64,000 nt of DNA from Nemertoderma westbladi (Eukaryota > Xenacoelomorpha > Nemertodermatida > Nemertodermatidae), in the NCBI GenBank assembly GCA_032718475.1, contig JAUCBJ010006228.1, forward strand, positions 1-64,000, read 5' to 3'. Under the pieces are notes generated by a model. That model had not been told where the DNA came from. It did no database searches and saw only the letters and a list, made by a program, of their open reading frames with translations. The stretch's first letter is position 1. The number at the start of each line of letters is the position of its first letter. The translations under genes were made by a program, and so were the position numbers. Positions 32,041 to 42,600 of the stretch are shown one piece after another.

Positions 32041-32920
32041 TGGTATATAAATATGCTGTATGTTGACACGGTGATGGGTTGTCGGATATTAAACGTTAGA
32101 GCCCACCCCACAGTAATGCTCAGTAATTGACATAATTAATATACCCATATGTACTACATCTGTACAATAAAAATAAAAGATAAAGTTAAAGTAAATAATA
32201 ACTGTTTACATACTTGTGTGTAAAGTAGCACTTTACAGTGTGATGATCCGAGTGGCTTTGTTACACGAACGAACGGTGCTACCCCCCCCCCCCCCCCCCT
32301 CCCCCCCTTAAATAGTCAAATTTCCTGTAATGTACCGGTAGCATATGGCCTGTATAATAAATAAAATAAATATATACACCATGACCCGTATAGTGGTATC
32401 GTATTTGCTCACATATTTGGAATCCTCACAACGTAAAATTTATAATGATATACACATTGGCCTCTTTTTGGATGGCCTCAAAATGAAGCTTATTAGGCCA
32501 TGTATGTAGTAGACCATGCTGTAAATTCAATTACGACTAATGTGAAGAATGGCGGCGATACGAAGGGAGCTATATGGCAGTAGACACTTTTTTAAATCGC
32601 ATATAAAAATTTAAAGATAAAATCTATAATTTGGGGTTATCTACAATGTGTTGGAATTATTCCAGCCAATCTTTGCAAAAAACCGGTTTACTTTGCTTCA
32701 GGTGAATATATCAGTATCAGTAAAAACATTGAATAATATCAGTTTATATTCGAGAATAATTATGACCCGACAATATTTACATCTACTCTGCACAGATAGT
32801 GGCCGCAAGTGAAAATAGTGATCTTCAGCGTTAATTGACCACAAGTGAAATAATGTATAGTTTATTGTTTTGGTTCGAAAACACCGCCACTGTAACCTGC
32901 TAATTTCCCTTAATGTTTTT

Positions 32921-33501
32921 AATTAAATTAAACCAATTATTTAAAAAACGTAAAATTTATTTTGTGTTTGCGGTCATTTCGCGCCATTGACTCGCTCTGC
33001 AGTATTTATTGGTTATTTTGACTATTTACATGCAACTTTATTTTTTTTTTTCTTTATTATTTTATTTTCAAACGAAAACAATTAATCTATAATTATATAA
33101 TATAATTTATGAGTTTATCTTTCCAGTTTATGTAACTTTTTTTATGCTTAATTACTTTAGACTAGTGTTATATAGTAAATATTCATCAAATTCGTTGTGT
33201 ACTAGTCAATAAAACACATACATACATACATATAAGTCGGCCTATAGTATTCTGTGACAGCAAATTCAATAACAGAATTTTTAATTAAGTTCAAATTTGT
33301 AACTTGTTTAGAAAACTACTTTATGCTTGCGCTGAGATCATGGAAATATAATTAATATTTTTCAGGAAATTAAATGTACCATTGCAATTGCTTTACAATA
33401 TAATCAATATTCTCTGGATATCAATAACATATATATCTGAAATACATAACTAGAAATACAACAAGGCAGCATTATGCAGTGAAAAAAACATTATCATTTA
33501 A
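32921..33501. other. AT-rich sequence, probable 3' flank of the CAAX gene
   Basis: No ORF. Several TTTATT/AATAAA-type sites on the minus strand just beyond the stop at 33502 could serve as polyadenylation signals. Confidence 0.5.
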
Positions 33502-36000
33502 TTACATGATAGTGCAATGTTTCTTCTTTGGGCGGCGAAGATACGTCTTCTTAGGTAAGAATTCAATCACTGCAGGGGGGTGATGAAAGTCACCTGGTGA
33601 ACATTCAATAATGGTGGCATAAGCTTTGTAATCCGTGTCGTGAGTAATAATATTATTTCTCTTATATTCGATATAACATTCGTCATTATTATTTTCTTCC
33701 ACATCGCCCATATATATATTTTCTGATATATTGACATCTGAATCTATTTGGCTTTGAGAAATAGATTCTTGGCCTTTTTCAAGATCATCTTGCACTGTGA
33801 AACTTCCTTTGTCAATGACACTTTCAGGGAACACGTTTTCTAATGTATTGTTCACAATATCTCTTGCAATGGCAGCAGCATCATTTTCGCCATTACCTAA
33901 ATTGTCACTGTCATCTGTCACTGTAATTCCATCATCTACAACAAATTCGTCAAAACAATTCGTATTACCTTTCACTGACTCAGCATTTGACTTATCATTC
34001 ACAACCTCTTCGTCGACTTTCATGGCATCATTTACAGTAAGTGTGTTTCCATCAGTCATAATATGCCCTTTGATTATATTTGTATGCAATATAGGGGAAA
34101 TTTCAATTTTATTATCCAAACTAAGATCACTAATGATTTCTTGTTTGATACTTTTGTTAATGTCGGTCTTATCTTCTTCTACATCAATATGACTTTCAAC
34201 AATATTTATGCTACTCTGGCAGCCAACATTAAGGAATCCAGGTTTCATCACATCATGGTCTTCAGTTTCACTATTATTGTATGTGCTTTTAAATAAGTAC
34301 CTTGAATTTTCGTTATCATTGCATGAAATATTGTGGTCAATTTCCAAATTTCTAATCTCATGTTCTGTATCATCAAACAGCGTTGCATCGGTTTGCGAGG
34401 CACTGTTACTGACTGCCACTGTATCATTCTTATCTATGTGCTTATGCTTTTCTTCTATGCTGTGATCATTTTGAGTTATGTCTGTGTAAACAACATTTGG
34501 TTCTCCGGGAGCACATTCTTCACAGACTAAATCAGTGTAAATATAGTGAGGATAGTCCAAAGCAAGATTTTCTGGTAAATTACATTTTAATAAATCTACT
34601 GAAGGACTTGTGTTATCATTTATATAATCTGCCTTCCCACTATGTCCATCATCAGCATGTGTTGGTGAGCAATCATTAGGTAACACTTCCTCTACGCTAT
34701 CTTTATTTAGAGATAAAACTACATTTTGTTTATCCCCAAGATCAGGAACATTGCACTCTGCACTAGTTGGTATATTCAATAGCGGTTTATGGAAAGCATC
34801 TTTGAGCATTGCATTTTCATCTATACAAACGCCGAATGACGGTATTTTTTCTTCCGATATAGTAACTCCAAGATCAGCTTCTTGTTTCATCTCAAGGTTC
34901 AATTCTTCAGAATTATTGATATCAACATTTGTTTTACTGTCAACTTCTTCAAACTCATCATCGCTATATTCATATTCATCCAGGATGTAGCCATCCCTTT
35001 CCAAACCCAAACGAACCTGTTCTGCAGTAATATCACCAGATGAATCGCTGTCTTTCACTACATCATTAGCTGCTTCTGTAGATGAAATAGAAGTGTGGTG
35101 CGCTTTGATTTCGACATCCGCTAGGTACGGTTTCAAATAAAGCAACATGCTTTGCGGCTTAGTTTTTTGTGTTTCCTGGATATCATCAACAGTAATTTTT
35201 CCGGGATTTTCAGATTCCTGTGAAATAACTGTATGTGTGATATTTGGGTCATCTTCCTCAAGGTGTTGAAAATTATTTGGCGACATGCCACCATCACAAC
35301 TTGGTTGCTTGAAATTGATTTTTTCCCCTCCAGTGTCAGCATTCGTCCTCTTGTTTGGACTGACATCAGCCTCAATATATAAGTTGGTATTGCTTTTACT
35401 TGACTTGATTCTGGACATCGGAGATATGTTGCAATTTGAGAGCAAGTCTGAAATATCTGATGTGTTTAATAAACTCTTGGAATTAATGTCTTCAAACTCA
35501 GTGGAAGATGATGACTGTAGTACCCGTGATCGAAACTGACTTGACTTTATATATTTGTGAGAGTGAGTATGTCCTCGACTACCTTCAAACTTCGATTCAC
35601 TGTGAGCTCTTCGTGACTTGCAAGATCTATCAGAGAAACTGTTGGATTGGGGCGAAATATCATTTTTTCGTGGAGACTTATTTTCATTTATGTTTGAAGC
35701 ATAAATGTCATTTTCCTGGTTATCATCATTGCACATGGATGCTCGAAGCCAAGAGTTCAGCACAGTAAACTTGCTACCAGTTTCTGATGGTGTCAACTCT
35801 GAGATTTCGCCGGCAGCCATGTACTTACTGAGGCCAGACGTCAACGTTACCAGCTTCCCTTTAGCCTTCCCTCTCCAAGCTGCAGGTGACCGAAGTCTCC
35901 CTTCTTTCCGCCTGTTGTTGTGACAAACTACGCAACAAGGGTTGCAGCTCTGTATCTTGTGCAGATGAGCGTCAGACTTGTCCTCTTCTAATAATATCAT
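33502..36000 (-). CDS. Acidic, largely disordered protein with C-terminal CAAX box
   Basis: 832-codon ORF without stops, in a region with no other mobile coding sequence, so probably a host gene exon. The protein starts MILLEEDKSD with a Cys cluster (CNPCCVVCH, residues 19-27), then a basic stretch. Most of the rest is rich in Asp, Glu, Asn and Ser and looks disordered. One compact block at about 325-353 (AEQVRLGLERDGYILDEYEY, then an acidic run) may be a conserved motif. It ends KKKHCTIM: a CAAX box with X = Met (farnesylation type) preceded by lysines, which predicts membrane anchoring. Family not recognised; paralemmin-like proteins share only the ending. Confidence 0.65.
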   Translation of the reverse strand: MILLEEDKSDAHLHKIQSCNPCCVVCHNNRRKEGRLRSPAAWRGKAKGKLVTLTSGLSKYMAAGEISELTPSETGSKFTVLNSWLRASMCNDDNQENDIYASNINENKSPRKNDISPQSNSFSDRSCKSRRAHSESKFEGSRGHTHSHKYIKSSQFRSRVLQSSSSTEFEDINSKSLLNTSDISDLLSNCNISPMSRIKSSKSNTNLYIEADVSPNKRTNADTGGEKINFKQPSCDGGMSPNNFQHLEEDDPNITHTVISQESENPGKITVDDIQETQKTKPQSMLLYLKPYLADVEIKAHHTSISSTEAANDVVKDSDSSGDITAEQVRLGLERDGYILDEYEYSDDEFEEVDSKTNVDINNSEELNLEMKQEADLGVTISEEKIPSFGVCIDENAMLKDAFHKPLLNIPTSAECNVPDLGDKQNVVLSLNKDSVEEVLPNDCSPTHADDGHSGKADYINDNTSPSVDLLKCNLPENLALDYPHYIYTDLVCEECAPGEPNVVYTDITQNDHSIEEKHKHIDKNDTVAVSNSASQTDATLFDDTEHEIRNLEIDHNISCNDNENSRYLFKSTYNNSETEDHDVMKPGFLNVGCQSSINIVESHIDVEEDKTDINKSIKQEIISDLSLDNKIEISPILHTNIIKGHIMTDGNTLTVNDAMKVDEEVVNDKSNAESVKGNTNCFDEFVVDDGITVTDDSDNLGNGENDAAAIARDIVNNTLENVFPESVIDKGSFTVQDDLEKGQESISQSQIDSDVNISENIYMGDVEENNNDECYIEYKRNNIITHDTDYKAYATIIECSPGDFHHPPAVIEFLPKKTYLRRPKKKHCTIM

Positions 36001-36052
36001 TGCTAATTGACAAAGGATTCAATATCCACCCGCTAAAAAATCATAGAATATC

Positions 36053-36068
36053 TGCAAAGGAAAATATA
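36053..36068 (-). promoter_or_regulatory. Possible 3' splice site upstream of the CAAX ORF
   Basis: The minus strand reads TTTTCCTTTGCAG, a good acceptor, about 55 nt before the ATG at 36000. This suggests a spliced 5' untranslated exon. A tiny ATG-ATT-TTT-TAG frame lies between them. Confidence 0.5.
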
Positions 36069-36229
36069 TCAAATAATAATATATCAGACTGAGATTCTAC
36101 ACCATGTCTGTCCTGGAATATAGTGTTTCCGACACTAGGTGGTACCAGTTCGTTTGAAAAAAAAAATCATATCTCATCTCATGACTTCATGAACCTAATG
36201 TTCAATTACAGCTTTAGTTAGGTTTTGGG

Positions 36230-36785
36230 GTGCCTCTCTTGTAAACTGCGTTGGCGCTGCTATAGTATACCCACCCATAAACGATATTTTTATCTTATGT
36301 TAGGTATTGTTAGTTAAAGTAATTATTCTCCAACCCAAACATTTTTTTGTTCTTGAACATTTTTGAAAAAAATTGACAAATTTTATAATAACTTAATTAT
36401 TATTTGATTATACACATGTATATTATGTATTACCGGTATATATTAGCGCGAAAGAAATAAACTCCTTCAGTCCGAATTACGGTCTGAAGGTCCGCAAATA
36501 TAAATTGGTATCTATTAACGTTTATAGGTTATTAAACAAAGTATTACACTACTTAAGAAATAATTCCAAATAAAATTACTCTATTTATTGTTAAAAAAAT
36601 GTTTTAGTACAACAAATATTTGCTCTAGAACAAAATTTTTTACTTAACAATAGCTAACATTACATAGAATATTTCTAAAATAGGGAGTATCAACAATTAG
36701 CTATAGTAGCTTGTAAATAGTAAAACTTGTTTATAGGTACCCATACTATAGTAGTGACAACTGGGTGTCACACCAAAGCAGGATG
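36230..36785. repeat. Foldback repeat
   Basis: Imperfect large inverted repeat: GCTATAGTATACCCACCCATAAACG near 36255 mirrors TTTATAGGTACCCATACTATAG near 36732. The centre (36465-36495) is a CCTTCAGTCCG/CGGTCTGAAGG hairpin. Non-coding MITE-like sequence. Confidence 0.55.
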
Positions 36786-37412
36786 GGAAGAAAATTGTTG
36801 GAAAACAAACGCGATAACATTTTTATTAACACATTTTCTACAATTCATAGAACTAATCGTCTATTAATTTTATAATATAGAAAATATTCTAGAACTCAGA
36901 CTAGTAAATATTATTTAAGTTTAAAAAAATATTATATATATATTAAATATTATTAAAGTTATGGAACACATTTTTAATTGTATGCCTACAAATTACGAAT
37001 TACGAATGAAGGACTACGAATTATCTTTACGAATTAAATTATTCTTTATTTATTTATGAATTATTGTTAATACACTTATATATTAAATACTTAATACACA
37101 TATATTCACTTAATAGTTACGAGTAACATATATAATCCATATTGAGGCAGGCGAAGCATCCAAAAATCCAAATAATGGTAAACCACGACTAAAGAAGTTG
37201 TTATAAAAAATATAAAGCTCTATAAAGTTGTTGTAATTAATCTTCGTAATATAATGAAATCCCAGCATACTTGAGTGAAGTAAATGAGAAAGATGGAGAC
37301 AAATTACTGACTTATTTATAAATATAGTTAACATGTTTAACAGGCAACTATGATAGTCAGCATATTATCTTAAATATAACAATTAAATCACATAATATAA
37401 TCTAATAGAACG

Positions 37413-37436
37413 AAAAAATGTTCTAGAACATTTTTT
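37413..37436. promoter_or_regulatory. 24-bp perfect palindrome centred on TTCTAGAA
   Basis: A6-TGTTCTAGAACA-T6. TTC-n2-GAA is the basic unit of a heat-shock element. Other exact TTCTAGAA sites lie at 36887, 37656, 37845, 38161 and 38646, with a TTCCAGAA variant at 38752. Regulatory function not shown. Confidence 0.4.
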
Positions 37437-37547
37437 ATTAAGCGTAAGCCTATATTATAATCTAAAACACCAATTATTAATGATGTAGAAAAAAATATAA
37501 AAATTTGCTACCAAGAAATTGATGGGGGCGATGTGTCTACAGGCACT

Positions 37548-37925
37548 ACTTAAAGCAAAGGGGTCCCTACTTCGCCATGTCGAGGAGACCCCCTGCCATT
37601 TTTTTCACCATTCCTTTTTTTAGTGTTTTTAATGTTTTTTTGGTATTGGTGAATGTTCTAGAAAGATAGTAGATATGTAGCTAGTGTTTTTGTACAGCTA
37701 ATATTTATTTAAATATATAAAAATGCGAAAACATTATTATTTCAGGTTAACCAACAGTTTACAGTTTATATTATTTTATTTTCCAAAAATGCCTTCTAGT
37801 AAAAAAAAAACACTCGCCACCATGAAAAAATATACATACGCATTTTCTAGAACATTCAACAATACCAAAAAAGCATTAAAAATACTAATAAAGAGACACT
37901 AATTTTGGGACCCTTTTTCTTGAGT
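37548..37925. repeat. Small foldback element (MITE-like)
   Basis: The inner arm 37620-37665 (TTTTTAATG.TTTTTTGGTATTG.TGAATGTTCTAGAAA) is the reverse complement of 37844-37895. Outer ends with AAGGGGTCCC and GGGACCCTTTTTC also mirror. No coding sequence. Confidence 0.6.
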
Positions 37926-38271
37926 GCTCAGAGTGCTCTAGTGCAAGTATATACATGCCGCACATTAAGGAGCCACTCTAGCCACTGAAGACATTTCTTA
38001 GGCTTTTCTCACTAACCTCACTCAGAACTGTTGGTTCAAACAAACATTAAACAGTTGAAACAATCACCACGGGTAATAAATAGTTGCGAATTTCATCTAC
38101 CAGTAACTAATTTCGGTGTTATCAATAGCAGCACAGTTACTTGTTTTCATTATTAATTACTTCTAGAATGTTACAAACTTAGTGTTACTCTAGTCACGCA
38201 TTTCGCAACAACATATTAGCACATGGTACCTATACACCGTGTCCTGGAATATAGAGTCTTTATTCAGGTAC

Positions 38272-38288
38272 CCCCCCCCCCCCCCCCC
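38272..38288. repeat. Homopolymer C tract
   Basis: About 17 C in a row. Confidence 0.85.
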
Positions 38289-38614
38289 TGAATATTTTTC
38301 GACAAATCTTTATTGAAATTACATGAAATTTGAAACAGAGATAGTTTCACTTCCCCACGCCCTTGCTGGGTGTGAGTCAGAATTTATATTTTTGCAATCA
38401 ATGTTTAGCTACAAGCATTTGAAAAAGGGGTCTCAGGCGATATTGTGACAATTACAGCGCAGTTATTCTTCAACCTTACAGTGAATTCACGTTGCTGTTA
38501 GATAGCTGGCCTTGCAAGAATTCCTCAAAAGTAACACCATCTAAATTTCGTTTAAAAATAGGTGAGATATTACGCGATCAAAATGTTGCATGGTTTTTTT
38601 ACACCTGCGTGCGG

Positions 38615-38810
38615 CTGTTTTATTCTATTAAAAAGAAGCACCATATTCTAGAACATTTTGTTTATGCATGAATATCTATGTGATAGTATGGTACGAGTTA
38701 ATATGTATTGCATTGCATGTTTGCCATGTTACGTATGGGATAAACAAAATGTTCCAGAATAGAATGTGGTGTTAATAGAATAAATGGCCTGCATATGTGG
38801 GGCGAGCCAC
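38615..38810. repeat. Long hairpin with approximately 50-bp arms
   Basis: TATTCTATTAAAAAGAAGCACCA...ATTTTGTTTAT near 38618 is the near reverse complement of 38739-38795. The arms contain TTCTAGAA and TTCCAGAA. Confidence 0.6.
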
Positions 38811-38873
38811 GAAGTTGGCGGAGCCTTAGCGAATTGACACTGTTAGGGGGTGGGTCAATTTATGCAAATAGTT

Positions 38874-38910
38874 GTCGTCGTCGTCGTCGTCGTCGTTGTC
38901 GTCGTCGTCG
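38874..38910 (+). repeat. GTC microsatellite
   Basis: About twelve GTC/GTT triplets directly before the 315-bp tandem repeat. The triplet run recurs in short form at 39216-39226 before the second unit. Confidence 0.85.
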
Positions 38911-39700
38911 TTACGATTTTGACATGTTAATAACTTTGTCGGATTTAAAGCTGCCAAGTTGAAAATTTGTAGGTATCAATATGAGCAAAAGTTGAGATTT
39001 TTGAGAGACTTTCAGACACCATCAGTGCAATGGTCTCCCGCTAGAGGGCCACATGTCTAAACATTAAATGCCCTCCCATTTCTTTGCTTTTAATCCGTTT
39101 AAGCTGAAACTTGGCAGATATGTATTAGACCATTAGCTGTGACTTTCAAAGGAGGCGAATCCATCTGCAGTTCTCCAGTCTGCCGCTAGAGGGCCAAAGG
39201 TCTGAAAGTGAAATCGTTGTCGTCGTTACGATTTTGACATGCTAATAACTTTGTCGGATTTAAAGCTGCCAAGTTGAAAATTTGTAGGTATCAATATGAG
39301 CTAAAGTTGAGACGTTTGAGAGACTTTCAGACACCATCAGAGCAATAGTCTCCTGCTAGAGGGCCACATGTCTAAACGTTAAATGTCCTCCCATTTCTTT
39401 GCTTTTAATCCATTTATGCTGACATTTGGCAGATATGTACTAGACCATTAGCTGTGACTTTGAAAGAAGGAATTGAATTGAATTGAATTGAAGGCTAATC
39501 CGTGTGCAGTTCTTCAGTCTGCCGCTAGAGGGCGAAATGTTTGAAAGTGAAATCTTTCTCCCATCTCGTTATTTATGATCCGTTCAAGCTGAAACGTAGC
39601 AGATATGTAGTAGAAGTCGGCCTGAGTCTTTGGTGGGCAGTAAACGGTCTGGAGTCCTCCAGTCTGCCGCTAGAGGGCGAAATGTATAACTAAGTATAAT
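38911..39700 (+). repeat. 315-bp tandem repeat with CTCF-like motifs
   Basis: TTACGATTTTGACATG starts at 38911 and 39226, giving a 315-bp period for two full units and a partial third. CCGCTAGAGGGC occurs at 39038, 39183, 39532 and 39667, with a one-base variant at about 39352. This fits the core consensus CCRSYAGRKGGC known for CTCF sites in animals. Non-coding. Confidence 0.7.
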
Positions 39701-40253
39701 TAAGTCACGTGCTGCGCGAAGGCCCCACTTCGTGTAGCAATAATATATGCAACTTTCGACTGCTCAATTTCAGGTATTTCCCAAACAAATTCAAATGTTT
39801 TTACATTTGTAGAGTCCTTGCATGGCCGGCATTCTATTGTTACCAACGAATCTCAATAATTGATAATTATATTTATTTATTATCAAGCACGAAAGTAAAA
39901 AACCTTACCGGTAGTTGAGTTAGTACCAAAGTATGTAAAAAACTAAAAAGCAATAGGACCTAGACGTTGCATGCAATCAGTGATCAGCTGACAGCAGCCA
40001 GCTGATCGGTAGGTTTCGCCCCGCAGCTGAAGGCATTCTCAGGAGGCCAAGCCAGGAAATGTAAAGAGAAATTCAAAAAGGGAGACAGAACGAGTATTGA
40101 ATGAAGAGGAAGGTCTGTAGGTAACTAGCCACTGGGAAGCAGCACCACAAACTTACGCCAATCACGTTTCGGCTTGTTGATAGCGGGCTTGCGTGTTTGA
40201 ATGTAATACATTTAAAGCTTTTGAGAGACTGGGAATGTTTAGGAATTTAGGGA
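39701..40253. other. Intergenic, no gene seen
   Basis: Contains a short inverted repeat GATCAGCTG...CAGCTGATC near 39982-40007. Nothing else supported. Confidence 0.5.
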
Positions 40254-40289
40254 ATGTTTAAAATGAACGCTTTGAAATGTATAAACAAT

Positions 40290-40475
40290 TCACGCCGGTC
40301 TGTCAGCCAACGTGTAATTGGGCTCACCGAGGTGAGTCATGATGTAGTTGTGCACAGTCTTACTCTGTTCGCTCCCAGCCTTGGCAGTCCCCACATGGTG
40401 CTGTCTAACACGTTCAAACAAGTGTTGGATGGTGTGTCCAACATATTCCCCCTTACAAGGGGGAAAAATTATTAA
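40290..40475 (-). pseudogene. Penelope-like element fragment: GIY-YIG endonuclease domain
   Basis: The minus strand reads FPPCKGEYVGHTIQHLFERV, then RQHHVGTAKAGSEQSKTVHN, then YIMTHLGEPNYTLADR before a stop. The pattern C-x2-x-YVG-x-T followed by a conserved Arg (ERV) and H matches the GIY-YIG domain that follows RT in many Penelope-like elements. Only about 60 residues remain. The host organism therefore probably carries Penelope-like elements, a group whose non-coding ends can bear hammerhead ribozymes. Confidence 0.45.
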
Positions 40476-41721
40476 ATATTCAAAAAATCAAAAAATTTTT
40501 ATTTTAAAATATAATCATTGTCATTTTATCACCAAATAATTTTAATAAGTTACATAAATTAAATTAATTTATTGATAATAAATATTGTCCATATTTATAC
40601 TGTATTATATATTAATATTTATTAAAAATAACAATAATGTTGTAGGATTAATTAAGAAAAACTGTCATCCTAACCACGCAATAACCAAAATTATAAACTA
40701 AATTCCTGTAATATACCATAGCAAGACAGTTTTATGAGATAATAATAGGTATAATTAAACTATATCGGATATGAAGACTAACTGACACGACGACTAAGTA
40801 AAGTAATTAGTAGGAATGGAGGAACCAGTGCAACAGTGGCAACTTTGTTGTTCGACAATACATGAAGTGTAAATAATATAATTAAATTAAATTAAATAAG
40901 TGTAAACGTCAAAACATTTTCATCGCAACTAAATTTGAAATATTTAAGAAACCGAATTGAAATCACTATTAACTAAAACAACTGTATAGTAAACAATATT
41001 ATACTTAGTCTATAATGTCTAACATCAATGCAACAGCAATGTAGAATACTCAATAATGTTCTAGAAAAGTCGAATGTTTCAAATTTATTAGATTTGCAGG
41101 TTTCCAACCTTATAAGGTTATCAGCAGAGCAGAGCGCTGAAAATTAAAACATGTAACAAACTTAGTATCAGCCGTTAATTAACTATGTTTTCGACTCATT
41201 GGTATGAAATTATTTATAAAAACGATAAAATTAATCAATTTGAACAGGATAATTCAATACAATAACTCACAGCAGGTTCAATAACTATAAAATATATTAT
41301 AAAATAACTATATTTAACAACTCCAGTAATATAACTGAAACACAATATTGATGCCTACATTACTGATTAAAACAGCACAAGGGGTTGGCAGACAAATTAT
41401 TAGTTAATAAACCTAAGACAACATCACTAAATGTATTTCCATATTTATTTCTATAATTTTACTTTAATTCCTTTCCGAAATTCGCAAAAGCTATAAAGTC
41501 TATAACTGTATGAGATATTTCTTTATTCATTCTACCCATTTCATTCAGTGAAAACAGATTTGCCTATCAAATGTTTTTGAGGTAAATTCTTGGCCATGGA
41601 GAGTCGCTCTGATGTGAGTTTATCAAGAAGAGATTATAATTTCTATATTTTAACATATAATGTAAGAAGACAGGGGCGGGGGGGAGGTGGGGGGTGCGAC
41701 TTAATGTTAAATTCTCAATTT
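40476..41721. other. AT-rich intergenic sequence, no gene seen
   Basis: Very AT-rich; one TTCTAGAA site at 41059. No ORF or repeat boundary supported. Confidence 0.6.
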
Positions 41722-41790
41722 AGGGAAAGGAGCAGGTTACAGTGGCATTTCTTTTAACCAAAACAATAAACTAAACACAATAGAACAGTG
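41722..41790 (+). repeat. Terminal fragment of the 30764-type inverted-repeat family
   Basis: TAGGGAAAGGAGCAGGTTACAGTGGC followed by AACCAAAACAATAAAC, as at 30770-30830. The opposite end was not found nearby. A 19-nt C-run follows at about 41871. Confidence 0.6.
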
Positions 41791-41890
41791 TATCAGTTTT
41801 ATTTTTGAGAGTAATCAGCTGTTATTTGAGTCCAATATCCCCTGGAGAGGGATTAATTTTTATTGCGTCCACCCCCCCCCCCCCCCCCCA

Positions 41891-42300
41891 ACCTCCTCCC
41901 CCTATCTGTATGTAAGATAGTGTATATTGGGGGTGTAGTACTAACTTATAACTACAGTATTCAACTAGAACAATTAGTAGGCCTAGTTTGAATTAATAAT
42001 TTTAACGCCAACCTAAACAAAATTCACATATGATTTATTATTTTATCCGAACCATACAGATTGCTCATTTTACTATACAGATAAAATAATGTAAAAGTTT
42101 TGGAAATAATTTATTTCCACAAGTTTTAGTTGACCGAAATACAGACAGATATTATTTCTCTGTATGTTGAGTTTTAATCTCATTTGTATTTTACTCACAA
42201 AGTAAAGAGTTTAAATTCGGTGAGTTTAGCTAAAGATTAAAAGTTCCTCTTTCCAATACTTATTTCCTTCTATATCTTTACTTTAATTAATTTAACTTGT
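41891..42300. other. Intergenic AT-rich sequence downstream of the WD40/CARD gene
   Basis: No ORF supported. Likely holds the 3' untranslated region of the minus-strand gene ending at 42301. Confidence 0.5.
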
Positions 42301-42567
42301 TTATTTAGGAAGAGGCGGTTTTATTTCAATAATTTCAGCTAAGTGTTCTTGGATAGTTTCCCTAAATCCGTGGCAGAATGTGAGAAAGTCTTTGTAGGGC
42401 CGTTTCTTAAGGAATTCAATAAGTTCATTGTTCCTTGTAAGACTATCTGGATGTGATTTAATTATTTCTACCTGATTTCCAGTGATAACAAATCTACTTT
42501 GTAGATAAATTAAAAGAACTTCTGATTCTAATTCGAATGGTCCCTCTGCGAGTTTATAAGGTATACG
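42301..42567 (-). CDS. CARD-domain exon (C-terminal)
   Basis: An 88-codon open frame, below the usual ORF size cut, ending in TAA at 42301. It reads ...ELESEVLLIYLQSRFVITG, then NQVEIIKSHPDSLTRNNELI, then EFLKKRPYKDFLTFCHGFRE, then TIQEHLAEIIE. The helix pattern and the F..FC..FRET.QEHLAE end are typical of caspase-recruitment (CARD) domains, which form death-fold complexes in apoptosis and innate immunity. It has no Met near its start and lies 34 nt below the WD40 ORF. A CTCGCAG acceptor precedes it at about 42550, so it is probably the last exon of the WD40 gene. A GT donor inside GGTACC at the end of the WD40 ORF would keep the frame, with an intron near 60-70 bp. Confidence 0.65.
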   Translation of the reverse strand, partial: RIPYKLAEGPFELESEVLLIYLQSRFVITGNQVEIIKSHPDSLTRNNELIEFLKKRPYKDFLTFCHGFRETIQEHLAEIIEIKPPLPK

Positions 42568-42600
42568 TTAATAGTAGACGTATAGAGTAGGAGTATAAGT

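Larger units (their letters stand above)
30764..32920. mobile_element. Inverted-repeat element (2.16 kb) truncating element A
   Basis: Terminal inverted repeats of about 163 bp: 30764-30926 and 32757-32920, both beginning AAAAACATTAAGGGAAAT and containing GAGCAGGTTACAGTGGCGG. No transposase ORF inside, so it is non-autonomous or a foldback. No convincing target duplication. Contains long G and C runs and a second nested inverted-repeat structure. Element A does not resume beyond it. Confidence 0.75.

Noticed and set aside
30764-32920. Transposase gene inside the inverted-repeat element
   Set aside because: No ORF with transposase motifs on either strand.
34751-34990. Ser-rich plus-strand ORFs within 33.8-36 kb
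   Set aside because: Antisense reflections of the Asp/Glu/Asn-rich CAAX ORF.
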